From NCBI GenBank assembly GCA_033065855.1, contig JAVXUO010001009.1, positions 31,719 to 95,718 of the forward strand: a DNA stretch of 64,000 nt, read 5' to 3'. The position numbers and the translations under genes are program-made. The notes under the pieces are model-generated. The model searched no databases, had not been told where the DNA came from, and saw only the letters and a program-made list of their open reading frames with translations. Below are positions 22,277 through 34,315 of this stretch, piece by piece; within the stretch, counting starts at the first letter, position 1, and every line of letters begins with the position of its first letter. The DNA is from Escallonia rubra. Lineage: Eukaryota; Streptophyta; Magnoliopsida; Escalloniales; Escalloniaceae.

Positions 22277-23201
22277 CACTACAAGAAAAACAATTTTTGG
22301 TGACGGATTTTTAGCGATGAACCGATTTCTGCCACTAAAAAGCAACTTTACAACGGATATGTCCGTCACAAAAGATATTTACCGACAGATATAGTGGAGA
22401 TATGAGGGAGAAGAAAGGTGGTGGTGGGTGTTGGGAATCAGCAAGGTGGGGTACTGAAAGGTGGGGGGGGGGGGGGGGGGTAAAGAGAAAGAGAGAAATG
22501 CAAGGGACAAGAAAGAAAAGAGACCACATGGGGCCTCCCCTTCCAACCTCACAGCCATGGAAGCTGAAAGAGGAAGGGGCGGCAGCTGAAATATCTTAGA
22601 GAAAGAGTTTATAATTCGACTAACGTTGAGTATTGAGCATTAGTTGGTAGTGTATATGACTTAAATCTTATTTGTATTACTTGAAATTTGGTAAATGATG
22701 AATTCTAGTTTAAAGAATTAAATTGTTGTTGGATTGGTTGATTAGAATTAATTGTCTGAAACAAATGTCAAAATTTTAAAAATAATAAAAACAACAAAAC
22801 GGCCTTTTTCCTTTTATAGACGGGTTTTAGTGACCGACTAAAAGTCTTTCTACAGATTGGTATATATTTTTAGAACAGACTTTTTGCGATAGAATTTTGC
22901 CGTTAAAAATTCGTTGGTAAACGTTTTTAGAGAGACTTTAAGCGATAGAATTATGTCACTAAAAACTTTTGAGACGGACTTTATCGACAGAAATTTCTGC
23001 CACTAAAAATAATTATATCCGTCGGTAAAAGTAAAATTTTTGCCAACGGACCACCAAATTTCGTCGGTAATTTTTTAGCGACAGGGTATGTACCTACAGA
23101 CTTTTAGCGAAGGACAGTCCGTTGCTAAGTGTCTTTTCCGACGGATTATCCACTTTTAGCGACAAAAAATTATGTAGCTAAAAGTGAATTTTCTTGTAAT
23201 G
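22277..23201. mobile_element. CACTA (En/Spm-type) non-autonomous element
   Basis: Starts CACTACAAGAAAAACA and ends TTTTCTTGTAATG, the inverse with one substitution. Subterminal repeats of the TTTTTAGCGAC and CCGTCGGT type fill both arms. The paralogous segment near 25530 lacks it (related empty site). It is 925 bp, with a G-run at about 22463-22481 and no transposase. Confidence 0.92.
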
Positions 23202-23308
23202 CGTGACATCTAAGTTTTGTGACGTAAAGTTTATAGATGTCCCACTAGTGTGAAGACAATTACGAAATCTTAAATTCATGCTTCATATCTCACTCATCGT
23301 TAACATTT

Positions 23309-25181
23309 TGATGCCAAGGAAAGTGAATTTGCAGTCAACGTGGAGGTGCCACAAGGAATCTAGTCCAAGTCAGATGTTAAGTATATTGATGTAGGACACA
23401 ACAAGGGTGAAACAATGGCAGAGACCAAGGGCTTCCCAGACAAAGCCTGAGGGTGGCAATGCTGCGAGGGCGATGGCGCAGGATGAATACATGACGACAG
23501 TCACAGTCCGATACTTAGGTCCAGAGTCAGGGTCTTGTATGTTTCTCTCTCTAGAATTCTAGAGTGAGAAAGTGAAATATGTTCTGAAAATGTCCAACCG
23601 TCCGAATGAATTCTCAAGACCCCTATTTATAGAGGTTGAGATGATGATGTCATCAACCGACACGTGGCGTTCCCCGGTAGTGACGTCACCGAGGGTCCAC
23701 AGGTGCCGGTGCTCCACGGACTGTCGGATCGCATATTCACCCGGCCTGCTCCTCACAGCGTCGCTCTGTCTGTATGGAAAGACTGGCTCCCACAGCGTCG
23801 GTGTGGCCAGAGAACCCCTTTGATCTAGCCACCAATCCAAGCCCTTGCAGAGTCCCACAGGCCTGGCAGCGGTGGGGAAGACCCGACACCCAACTGCCAG
23901 GCGGACTAGGCGCGATGCCCTCCGAAGACCTGCTCCCGTCTCGGAGTGACCTGGGGGTCATAGTCCCTAGGGGTGCTGATGAAGCCCCCAGTGCCGGAGC
24001 ACGTAGGCCAGTCACGCAGACACCCTGGCAGAGATAGTGTCCCGGAGGAGTCGCCTATTCCGCAGGCCCGAGGTAGCATCCCGAAGGAGCAGTCTACCTG
24101 GCGGAAGGGGAGTCTTCGTGCCGGAGCACTTAGAGCTCCCTGGCGGAGATAGTGTCCGGGAGGAGTCACCTATCCCTGCGGGTGAGTCCTTGTGCCGGAG
24201 CACTCGGAGCGCGTTAAGGTAGCATCCCGGAGGAGCCGTCTACCTGGCGGAAGGGGAATTGGAGAGCTCCTTGGAAAATATAGTGTCCCAGAGGAGTCGC
24301 CTATCCCCGCAAATGAGTCCTTGTGCCGGAGCACTCAGAGCGCGTCAAGGTAGCATCCCGGAGGAGCCGTCTACCCGACGGGCCGATGTAGCATCCCAGA
24401 GGAGCCGTCTACGTGGCGGAAGGGGAGTCTTCATGTCAGAGCACTTAGAGCTCCCTGGCGGAAGGGGAGTCTTAATGCCGGAGCACTTAGAGCTCCCTAG
24501 CGGAGATAATGTCCCGAAGGAGTCGCCTATCCCCGCAGGATGATGCGCACTCTGGAGAGCGGATCGAAGCATGTTCCACACGACCAAGGCAAGGTGCATA
24601 TGGTGTGGTGAATGAGTGTGGTGCCCAGGGGGCATGTAACATGATTATGGCGCATGGGCGCAATGAAGTGTGACAGTGCGGTGCGCGGGCACTAGCGACG
24701 AGGGTTGCAGAGACGGCGCGTGGGCGCGGGCACGGGCGACAGGAGTCGCAGAGACGACGTCCGGACGACGCTCGACGAAGGTCGCAGACGATGCATGGTC
24801 CCTTGACGAGTAGTGAAGGTGTTAAGTATGGAGGCCAAAGGCCAACCCTTAGGGGAAGGCCGAGGCCGACCCCATGGGGAAGGCCAAGGCCGAGGCTGAC
24901 CCCAAGGGGAAGGCCACGACCGACTTCCTTGGGCAAGTGCCATGGCGCGCCAACGGACGATGCGCGATGTGCGACGGTCGAAGCGTGATGAGGCGTCGCG
25001 CGAAAATGAGTTTCTTAGTGACGAAGTAACGTACGTAACAAAAGTGAGAAATGCACGTGACTTGAGCTTGCATGCTTTGACTGGTTGTGAGCGTTGAATA
25101 TTGACTGTTGCTTGTGCGGATGTGTCATGCAAAATGGGATCCCAATAGGCCTTTGGATGCGACTAGAATAGATTGAGAACA
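23309..25181 (-). mobile_element. Solo LTR (copy 2 of GC-rich LTR family)
   Basis: 1873 bp bounded by TG...CA on both strands and by a perfect 5-bp target duplication CATTT (23304-23308 and 25182-25186). The paralogous tandem copy near 25637 has the unoccupied site (GTTAACATTCATAGAACA). In sense (minus) orientation it has a variable GC-rich 5' part, a minisatellite (about 24540-24030), TATAAAT at 23631-23625, a leader with CTCTAGAATTCTAGAGAG, and the end CCTTGGCATCA. There is no internal coding region, so it is a solo LTR formed by recombination. Confidence 0.92.
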
Positions 25182-25224
25182 CATTTATAAAACATTTTTA
25201 GCTGAGCAAAACTTATTTAATGAA

Positions 25225-25690
25225 AATTATTAGGGTGCATTCTTAGTGGTATACATTCTAGTTATTATATCAAATGATAAAATCGTAATATAGGATGAGC
25301 AAATGGTACTACTAAAATGACCTGTGATGTGCCAAACTAATGAGTCATAGTTTTGCATAGCTACTACATTTGACCATTTGATAGTGTTTTCTAGTTGTTT
25401 GATAATAAGTTCTGATCATTCAATAGTATTTTTTGCTAAAAAAATACAAGAATAAGCATCAGAATAGCTTAACTTGTAGCAAATTCATTAGCTACTATTC
25501 GAATCACAGTCAGTCAACAAAAATTAGATGTCACGTCACATCTAACTTTTGTAACGTAAAGTTCAATCACAAATACGGATACTTTTACGTACGTATAAGC
25601 TAAGTTTCGCGCTTAATATCTTACTCAACGTTAACATTCATAGAACATTTTTTTAGCCGGGCACCAAATTGATTCAACGTTATGTCATTT
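25225..25690 (+). repeat. Small tandem duplication copy 2 (empty-site copy)
   Basis: Diverged relative of 22028-25224 without the two insertions; it therefore dates both insertions after the duplication. It has no coding content. Confidence 0.75.
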
Positions 25691-27092
25691 GCCAATGTTC
25701 TAAGTGTAACATCACAGAAGACAACATTTCATAGTTGACAACCATAGAATATTTCAAGTTGACTAAGCTCATCCTCGGTTATATGTCCTAACGAGGTCTT
25801 CTTCTACGTACAGTACAGTGTTTCTTTTCTTTCTCCTTTTAATAGCCACTTTTTAAGATATTTTCTATTCCATTTTTCCTGTGGTAGCATGCTCCTGCCA
25901 GAAAAACGCGTGAGAAAGTCTTCCACTCTCTAGAATTCCTGATTCTTCTTGCCCAAGTTGCTTGTTTGAATAGCTTTGTTTTTGGTTAAAGCTCACCTCC
26001 ATAATTTTCAAGCAAGCCATTGCGTGTCCAGCTAGCAGAAAGTGTCTCACTAAATCAGGCACATCAATACCTGGGTTAGTTGTTAACTACTCATACTTGG
26101 GAGTTACTTGTTGTGCATCATACAAAAAGATTGACCTCTCTGGCTCTCTCCCCCAGTGCAATTTCACTAAATTCTAATTGCCATTGCTTTTGCCAATTTT
26201 TTTGGGTTATTGGGTGTGGAAAGAGGAGAGTAATTGCTTTAGTGCTGATTAATTTGATGGTTTCTGTTTTTGTCCAGTGAGTTCAGTTTTGATTTGGGTT
26301 TTTGGCTCAGATTACATGATTGTTTAGTTTTCTATACATGAACTGAAGTTTCTTATTTTTGAGCTGGTGGGTCTTGAAAGAGGAAAGGAACTGCTTTTGG
26401 GTTCTGATTCATTTGATGATTTCCATAATTGTTCACTGAGTTCATTTGGGTTCTAGGGTCTTGTTTACATGATTGTTTATTTTGGATTACTTTACCCCCA
26501 TTTTTTATTCCTATGCACATTGATCTCATCTGCTTACTCCCAAAAGGGATGATCAAGTTGGAGCCCTGGTCTTGATCAAGTTGAGATCTGTGGGCTTCTG
26601 AATCGAAACTGTCCATATTAAGGAAACTTTTCGCCCATCTTTTTTGTGTCTCTACATCTTCATCTCCAAGCTCTGTTCAAGAAAGTTATTCAATTTAGTG
26701 CCTTAGTGGGTGTGAATTCCTAGTCTAATTAACAGGTTTTGCATATTTTAGTCCCTCTCAGTCTCATATAAAATCTTGGTCAGCTTTCAAGTCAAGGCAG
26801 ATAACTCTAATAAACTCTAGTTCCCAGCCCAATCGATATCACAGTATCATGCTTACCAATCCATTTCTGCTTTGAATAGTCAATCGTGCTTGTGCTATTA
26901 TACCTCTGTTCAAGGCTGTCTGTCAGATCAATCCGTGATTAGTTCGGTGTTTTGGTCTTAGGTTTGATAAGGAAGTGCTTTAGAGAACGTTCAACTTAAC
27001 TGGGCTGTCTTTTGCTTTTGCATCATTTTTAGGGGATATCTAGGGTCTGGACTTGGAAACCGTGTTTTATTCATCCTATCATCTTCCTTGCA
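25691..27092 (+). promoter_or_regulatory. Upstream region and probable leader of EXO70
   Basis: 1.4 kb of non-coding DNA before the EXO70 start codon. T-rich stretches from about 26000 to 27080 and repeated TTTGGGTTNTNGG phrases suggest an untranslated leader, perhaps with an intron. No TATA box can be singled out with confidence. Confidence 0.35.
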
Positions 27093-28955
27093 ATGGGGGA
27101 TACTGAATCAATAATCCCTGCCTATGATGGGGAACAACATGTGATTGTTGCGGCTCAGCACATCGTGAAAGCATTAGCGGCAAGCCAGAATCTAAGTGAC
27201 GAAATGAGAAAAATTTTAGCGGATCTTGACACCCATTTGTCCACTATGACTAAACTTACCGAGAGTGAGGCAAGGTGGACTAGTGAGGTAGAAGATCTGC
27301 TCAGGTGCGCTCAGAAAAAGGTCATCAATTGGCAATCAAACAAGTCAATGATATGGGATTCAGGTCCTCAGGGAGTAGCAGAATATTTACAAGCGGTTGA
27401 TGAAGTACGAAGGCTAACAGAAAGTTTAGGAAGCTTGCTTTCTAGCACAAGCGGGAAGGAGAAGGAACTGCTTGACCTTGCTCATAGTGTGCTGCAGATG
27501 GCAATGGCAAGGCTCGAGGAAGAGTTGATCCACATTCTTGCTCGTAACAATCTTTCTTTTGAGCAAATATGCTCCCCTGCCCGTTCCTTCGGAGGGGTTG
27601 ATGAAGAATTGGCAGTTTCAACTGAGGACGATTCTGTTGAGGAAAAGTCTCGTAGAGCAAGCAGTGGCACGGAGTCTGAGGAATCTATCATAGATTTGGT
27701 CCGTCCAGATGTCATTTCTGATATAAAGTCCATTGCACATATAATGTTTGCCTCGAGTTACAATCAGGAGTTTTGTGAAGCTTTTGTTAGCTTCTGGAAA
27801 GATGCATTGGATGAATATCTTGTCATTCTTGGTGTTGATAAGCTCAGCATCGAGGATGTGATGGATATGGAGTGGGGTAGATTGTATCGAAGGATCAGGA
27901 GATGGTGCCGGGCATCAAAAGTTATCATTCGGTTTTTTCTTGCTAGTCAGAAACGCCTATTTGACCAGGTCCTCGGAGAACTTGGATCTCCTAGTTTGGT
28001 TTGCTTTATTGAAGCTTCAAAGGTTTCAATGTTGCGCCTCTTGAACTTTGGCGAAGCCGTAGCTATTGGGCCTTACCTACCAGAAAGGCTCTCTTGCTTT
28101 ATCGACATGTATGAAGTTTTGGCATCCCTTCTGCAAGATATAGATGCCTTATTCAATGAAGGGGATGGCTGTTTTATTAGGAATGAGTTCCACGAGCTTC
28201 TTACGAAATTAGGCGATTCTGTGAGGGCAACATTTGCAGAATTTGGGAATCGAGTTGCCTCAGACCCATCTGTAACCCCTTTCCCAAAAGGTGGCATTCA
28301 CCCTCTTACGAAGTATGTCATGAATTACATCAACCTCCTTGCAGAACATGGTCCTACCCTGAACTTGCTTCTTGAAAGACATGGGGAGGATTCAGATCCA
28401 GTTGCTGATGCTGACATTTTCTGTCCAATGGCCGACCACCTACGGTCAGTGACATCCATGCTAGAAACCAACCTTGATCGCAAATCCAACCTATTTAGGG
28501 ATGGTTCTTTAAAGCATTTCTTTATGATGAACAACATCCATTACATGGTCCAAAAGGTTAAGGACTCTGAACTCAGGGGATATTATGGCGATGAATGGAT
28601 CCGAAGGCATACTGGGAAATTCCAGCAGCATGCAACAAACTACGAGAGAGCCACTTGGAGTTCCATACTTGCTTTACTTAGGTTCGATGGGAAAAAGGGG
28701 AAGGCAGAGGAGAGGTGTATTAAGGGTTTCACTGTTGCTTTTGAGGAGGTGTACAAGTATCAGACAGGGTGGTTTGTCCATGATCCTCAGCTTAGGGAGG
28801 ATTTACGGATTTCTGCCTCACAGAACGTAATCCATGCATACCGGACATTCATAGGTCTCTCTTCTATCAATGACAAGTGCATTAAGTACACTACAACCGA
28901 GCTGGAGAACCACATCTTGGATCTTTTTGAAGGGTTTCCAAGATCATTGAGGTGA
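27093..28955 (+). CDS. EXO70E: Exocyst complex subunit EXO70, E-type
   Basis: An intronless 620-residue protein. EXO70 is the exocyst subunit that binds plasma-membrane phosphoinositides and helps tether secretory vesicles; plants have many paralogues. The start MGDTESIIPAYDGEQHVIVAA and the WDSGPQGVAEYLQAVDE segment (about residues 89-105) are most like the EXO70E group, whose E2 member marks the EXPO compartment (established for Arabidopsis). Residues 20-150 are helical and coiled-coil prone. An acidic/serine-rich linker (about 165-195) precedes the Exo70 fold, with DVISDIKSIAHIM (about 205), LSIEDVMDMEWGRLYRRIRR (about 250) and the helical C-terminal bundle to about 605. Length is normal for the family, and the frame is intact with no odd codons. 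The start is the first ATG of the frame, shortly after a stop-rich leader. Subgroup assignment is from memory of family motifs. Confidence 0.95.
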   Translation: MGDTESIIPAYDGEQHVIVAAQHIVKALAASQNLSDEMRKILADLDTHLSTMTKLTESEARWTSEVEDLLRCAQKKVINWQSNKSMIWDSGPQGVAEYLQAVDEVRRLTESLGSLLSSTSGKEKELLDLAHSVLQMAMARLEEELIHILARNNLSFEQICSPARSFGGVDEELAVSTEDDSVEEKSRRASSGTESEESIIDLVRPDVISDIKSIAHIMFASSYNQEFCEAFVSFWKDALDEYLVILGVDKLSIEDVMDMEWGRLYRRIRRWCRASKVIIRFFLASQKRLFDQVLGELGSPSLVCFIEASKVSMLRLLNFGEAVAIGPYLPERLSCFIDMYEVLASLLQDIDALFNEGDGCFIRNEFHELLTKLGDSVRATFAEFGNRVASDPSVTPFPKGGIHPLTKYVMNYINLLAEHGPTLNLLLERHGEDSDPVADADIFCPMADHLRSVTSMLETNLDRKSNLFRDGSLKHFFMMNNIHYMVQKVKDSELRGYYGDEWIRRHTGKFQQHATNYERATWSSILALLRFDGKKGKAEERCIKGFTVAFEEVYKYQTGWFVHDPQLREDLRISASQNVIHAYRTFIGLSSINDKCIKYTTTELENHILDLFEGFPRSLR

Positions 28956-31900
28956 AACTTAACAGGCCGTGAGTTTTTAGCACAGGTGCCGCTATTGCCA
29001 AAGGCAGATTGTTATCCAAATGTACTGAAGCCAGCTTCGCTTCAACAATACCCTCAACCTTGTATCATTCTTTCTTGATGTATTCCTTTTTTCAACTGTT
29101 TCCTCACTGTAGAATACTTATAGACAGATACGTTCTTGTAATATAAGATGTGGATTCAGTAAATCTCTCAGGAAAGTTTTGGCTGTTCCATCCTTCTGTA
29201 CCCTTTTTCCACTGTACTAATATCAGTTTGTATCATAGGCATCACTGTGAAGCTACCTCATACCTGTTCTTAACTAGGACACCTCGTATCAGTTTGTATC
29301 ATAGGTTCTCTCGTCTCTCTAGGCATTGTGCACACAAGCGCCATGCTCGTTTGGTGCAGTCAACTAGACAAATCTGAGCATTTTATGTCCATCTCGAAAC
29401 TTTGAAAACAGAAACAGTGTTTTGACTGCTTCAGAGGTCTCCAATTGCATGCTGTGTCCTGCTTCATCCCTCACACCGCACAGCTTCAGTACTTGATGCA
29501 ACTCATTCGTTTAGTAAATGAACTTCTCTCTTGGCAATTTGGGTCGTTTGGTTGCTTTAACTGGTGATTGATATGGCATCTCCCTTTAGTTCCTTGTTTC
29601 GCTTGGTCTGTGTGGCTTGAGTTTCTACTTTCTAGCAAGTTGCTTACTCTTGGCTTTGGTTTTGGTATTGGTTTAATACAGTTATGGTAGGAAGGTAGAG
29701 TTGAAATAGTGACCCCTTTAGCTATGAAGGGTCTTGCTGTACTCGACTTCACACAAAGACACAGGTAAAGCTCCTGCTGAGACACCGGCATAACCAGTTT
29801 TTCTTGGACAAACTCATCTTTTCTCGATTTCACAAAGACAGAGGTAAAGCTCCTGCTGAGACACCGGCATAACCAGTTTTTCTTGGACAAACTCATCTTT
29901 TCTCGTTTGGTTGGCATGACGATAGAGGCAAAGCAAGAACCGAGAAAATGAGTGCAGTTCCCTTTATTCTTTAAGGACCACCACACAGTAACATTTTACA
30001 AAATTTCCCTTCAGCTCTCTTTCTCACCGATACCCTCTGACCCAAACGGTGGGATGGTAGAACTGTTAGTAATTGAATTGTAGCTCAACTCAGAGGCACT
30101 GTAAAATCGCCATTGAAAAAGAAACTACAACATCATAAGCAAATTTTCCTCGTTGTCGCCAGTCAGAATGCACGCCAAGATTTGATTCACTTGGATACTT
30201 CGATCCTCTATGAAGACCAACTTCTTTTACCTTGTCCTGACTTGTCTCCAATGTATTTGACGCAAGATTGCCACAATACTTCACAAGCTTCAATACCATA
30301 TATCAACTTCCATGCTCCAAAGGAAAGAAATTAATTGCAATGGCCAAATCAATACAAGCAGCTTCCCTTGTTTTCCCATAGTACAACCAGACCAAATGAT
30401 ACTATTTTCCATCTTACACACTGAATGATAAAGCAAGGTCACATTATTTTTCCCCATTATACGCAAAGAATCTGATACCGTCTAGCCCAAGGCCCGAATG
30501 AACAACTAGACTTCCCCACCCTTGAAAAGCTGCTCACATGCACGTGCAAGATGAGCAAGATAATAGTCTCTAGAACAAGCATATGCAACAAGGCCAAACC
30601 ATGTACAACATAGCACATCTTGAATCCTACGGGATGACAAGTCAACCAACTCCCCGCAGCCTGTGGACAACCCTCAAGGACTTCCTAATTGGCAGGCATA
30701 GCCTTGCCAAACAACAACAGTAAGCTAGATCGCTAACTCCACCTTAATCCCTCCACAAAATCCTCATGGTCACCAATTTAGAAAAAGAAAAAGAAGAAAC
30801 TCCAAATGCAAAATGGAGTCCTCGTCCAAAGTTTGAGTAGTGCTTGTTGCGAAAACCTCTTCTCCAGAGGTCCAGGACGTTTCCAGTTTTGAGCAGGGTA
30901 TGATCCTATAAATCCCGAAACAAGAAACAAAGCTCGCAATGGCAAGATGAAAGAGAAACAAAAAAAATCCTTCGTGCCCATGCATTAGCAACCACTATTC
31001 ACAAGAATTCTATTCCTCTTTCTTCAGTTGTCGATAGTCATGATACTCTTGAGAAGTGACATTCCAGAAGAAAGTAACCTGGCATGGTGCCTTGGGTGTT
31101 TTGAATAGCTTTCCGGGATAATAATCATGAACGCCGCTACCACCAATGCATCAATCAATTGATACCACCAAAAGCTGAAATTCAGCAGGAAGTAGCCTCC
31201 ACAAACATCCCCCACATCTACGATGGTTGCATTTACAAATGGTAGGTCTCATTCTCATATCAGAGCAAGTGGTACTTAGTTTGCACATATTACTTTACCT
31301 TCTTTACTACTTAGTTTCTACATGTTACTTGACCTTTGTAGTACATTAATTGACAAAAAGCAAATTCCTCTTGGTGGGAAACGAATAAAGAAAGAAAGCT
31401 GAGACAATAAAACCCAAGGGGGTGGATGGAAGAAAACGAAAAGTACGTGCAAGGAATCAGATGAGGACATGATACTAAACAGAACTAAAGAAATTTGAAA
31501 AAGATACAGAGTTGAATTAAGCTTTACTGACAGCTGAGTTAATTGAAAAAAATAAATAGCAAGAGTTCCTGTAGAAAAATCTTCTTCTTCTTAAAAACTC
31601 TTTAAGCTTTTCCACAGATACTTTGGGATGGCTCTTTAGAGAAATCAAAATACTTGGGGGGAACTAGAGTGGCACTCTTCCAAAAGCTTAATGGCAGTAA
31701 GCTTAGGTAACAGATGAAAGTCAAGAACTATGTTGCTTGCAGAAACAGTATGAAGGGCCTCGCCCCACATAGGCAGTCTCACAGAAAAGTCCTTTTCATA
31801 CCACCAGAGAAGGATAGATTCTTTTACTTACTCCTGAAGCAGCTCTATTAGCACAATTTGATCAAGTAGATAAACAATATCATCTATCATCCAATTAGAA

Positions 31901-33067
31901 GAAGTGTCCGACACATTTCTCTTTCTTAGCTTATATATCCTCCAGAACAAATTGGACAACAAAAATATTGTCCAATCTACACACCAATATTGCTAGTTAA
32001 AGCCGAACTTCCTAAATATAGTTGCAACTTCAATTGGTGATTTTCACAATTTGCCATGTTATCATGCCATCAGAGGCAACTGTGGTGTAAACCTTACAGT
32101 TCACTGCACGGTATTGCGTGCTGCTTTAAAGAAAATAAATCCTGAACCCATTCTCAATCTAATTGAAGTACTAACACTCCCATATCCTCAACTAGATCCA
32201 ACAAAAATTATCCAACCCTTTCCGCTACTCCTTATCATAGCACGTTTTTATACATCTCTGTCTCCATCCTTTGTCCTCCTACGGTACAAACAATTTGTAT
32301 CCAGCTGTGAAGTTTATAGTGCAAAAAGAAACTGACTGTAAAAACTCTAATAAAATATAAAAAATTAGATTACAATGTTCGTAGTGATAAGTTTCTCAAT
32401 TTTTGCTTAATCAAATTCTGTTGATAGAGTTAGTCAATTCTTTTCATCGCTAAACTGAGAGTTCGTTTTAGTGGGACTTCTCTCTAATGTACATTTTTAG
32501 TTTTCTACCTTTTGTGCAGGGGCATCATGCACAATTCAACATAACCAACATGGATCCACACAAGTCGAACCATCAATATGCTAGCATGCTTAAATAAGCG
32601 TAGCTACATGATAGTGCACTAAGAATCAAGCCTGCCAGTCGGAGCCTCTTGAGTATCCTCCATGACTTGTAACTGCATATTAAACTCGTTTATAAGTAGC
32701 TCCTTCCTAAACTAAATCTCCGAAATGCATTATTTCATGCATCCAAAACTGTAAAATTTCACAAAATTTTATCCTGAGAATTGATACGAGACATGATGTC
32801 CCATGAATTTAGTGTTTCTGCTCACGTCTTCCATTTCTCAGTCTGCATACTTACGTTTTGTTTCTTCAAACTTCTGTTTATCTTACAAGAACACCTTTAT
32901 TTCGTAGAATTAGTTTTAACTTGATAATCATCTCTTCACAAAAGTAGATATCTTGATGATTTTGAATACAGTTTATACGACTAGTGGAAAAATGAAAAAT
33001 GAGAACACTGCATATTCGTACAGCAGTTGCTCCATGAATTCCATCATTACTTTGGAAAGTTATGAGT
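28956..33067. other. EXO70 3' flank and long intergenic region
   Basis: The EXO70 3'UTR probably occupies the first few hundred bases. The rest has only short, unconvincing open frames. A 166-codon reverse frame (29486-29986) crosses an 80-bp tandem duplication in two different phases and is not protein-like. I see no further gene; non-coding transcription cannot be excluded. Confidence 0.45.
29742..29901. repeat. 80-bp tandem duplication
   Basis: Two head-to-tail copies (29742-29822 and 29823-29901), each beginning CTCGA(C/T)TTCACA and containing GAGACACCGGCATAACCAG. They differ by a 2-bp indel and a few substitutions. Confidence 0.93.
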
Positions 33068-34315
33068 CTAGAACATCAAGAGATTTATAGAACACTCAAC
33101 AACAAAAGCTTCAAGTAAAAGCCGAGTCAACAAGTAAAACAACACACCTAGCATAACTGACACTGGAAGAGCAGGCAAAGCTTTCTGATAAACTGCAAGT
33201 AGCATCAATGTGATGCCAAGGCCAGCTATGATAGCAAGATAACACGCATAAACTGTCATGAAATCATACATTGCAGCTCTTCCGACTAACACGCTGTAGA
33301 AGATAAAGTCCCCCAGCCCCAGCTTGATTGCACCAGATGACCCCAATCCAATTCCCTCAAGTGCCAGATTTTCACCTGGTACAACATCTTCTGCCAAATG
33401 CATTTGCATATCTATTCTACGCTCAATTAATGGCGCAGACAGAGCAGAACCCCCTCCTGCAGCCCCAACCTCTTCCACATTAGCCCTATTCTCACTACTA
33501 TCACTAGGTAAATGCACACTGCCAACATTAGACCCATTATTCGCACTCTCGCTATCTGAACTCCTCCTCCATGATCTCTGAGTTAAACCACCACCAGAAT
33601 CATGATGATTTACAGGCCGGGCCTCGTAAACCAAAGCTGGGATATCTTCATCCCTCGATATGGCAAGCTCAACCAAAAGCCTTAAGGGCCCACCAGGCAA
33701 CAACACAGCAGCAAGATCGTACAATGACATGGCAACCAACAGCACCCAAGTAGTCCATTCGGGCAAAAGAGTGAACCAATAGGCAACCAACATCCCAATA
33801 ACTACCAAATACCCTTGTGTCACAAAAATGGCCATCTTGGACATGAACACAGCCAGCACACCAACAACAGTGAAATTATACAGAACCAACATGAAAGTAA
33901 GACAATCCACAGGAAAGCTCAAGTCTTGGACCAACAACAAGGCAATCTCGCCACCAGTGAATGCCAAGACAAGGAAAGAAGAGAAACCCATGTAGTATTT
34001 CAAGAACTTGGTGCACCTGAAGTAGAAGAGGAGTACCAGGAAGAAGGTGACAGCAGTGACAACGGCCACAAAGACCAGCGAATTCAAAAGGGCACCTTTG
34101 AGCTTGTCCCATGTAGAGTCTGAGCTGTCCTCAGTGTAGGCTACGGTGGCTATGGTGGAGATGGATTGTGAGAAGCTTGAGTCATTATTGGTGTTTAATA
34201 TGGAGACTAGGATGACCACCAAGAACATGCAAATCGAAACTGGGGTTATGATTCTGATGATTTCTTCACCCAGTGATTCAAGAATTGTTCTTCTGGGTCT
34301 TGGGTTTTGGTCCAT
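33068..34315 (-). CDS. Presenilin-like protein (gamma-secretase catalytic subunit)
   Basis: An intronless 415-residue multi-pass membrane protein. Presenilin is the aspartyl-protease subunit of gamma-secretase, which cleaves transmembrane segments; in plants it resides in endomembranes and its substrates are poorly known. Both catalytic motifs are intact: YD at residues 199-200 in TM6 (MSLYDLAAVL) and GLGD at 333-336 in TM7 (KLGLGDFIFYSVLVG). The PAL motif is at 381-383 (ALPALPVS). About nine hydrophobic segments can be drawn: TM1 at about 22-40, TM2-TM6 between 78 and 207, and TM7-TM9 between 332 and 415. The loop between TM6 and TM7 (about 225-325) is Ser/Gly-rich and hydrophilic, as in family members. 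Length fits the plant proteins (about 400-450). The chosen ATG begins the charged N-terminus MDQNPRPRRT. A tail of MLF follows TM9. Confidence 0.96.
   Translation of the reverse strand: MDQNPRPRRTILESLGEEIIRIITPVSICMFLVVILVSILNTNNDSSFSQSISTIATVAYTEDSSDSTWDKLKGALLNSLVFVAVVTAVTFFLVLLFYFRCTKFLKYYMGFSSFLVLAFTGGEIALLLVQDLSFPVDCLTFMLVLYNFTVVGVLAVFMSKMAIFVTQGYLVVIGMLVAYWFTLLPEWTTWVLLVAMSLYDLAAVLLPGGPLRLLVELAISRDEDIPALVYEARPVNHHDSGGGLTQRSWRRSSDSESANNGSNVGSVHLPSDSSENRANVEEVGAAGGGSALSAPLIERRIDMQMHLAEDVVPGENLALEGIGLGSSGAIKLGLGDFIFYSVLVGRAAMYDFMTVYACYLAIIAGLGITLMLLAVYQKALPALPVSVMLGVLFYLLTRLLLEAFVVECSINLLMF

Larger units (their letters stand above)
22028..25224 (+). repeat. Small tandem duplication copy 1, with CACTA and LTR insertions
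   Basis: Once the CACTA element (22277-23201) and the solo LTR (23309-25181) are removed, this segment parallels 25225-25690: GCGTTCTTAG, GAGCAAATGGTATTACTAAA, AGCAGATTCATTAGCTACT, then the CTCATCGTTAACATT end and ATAAAACATTTTTAGC. It has no gene. Confidence 0.8.

Noticed and set aside
29486..29986. 166-codon reverse open frame
   Set aside because: It crosses the 80-bp tandem duplication in two phases, giving unrelated peptides from the same DNA, and has no recognisable domain.
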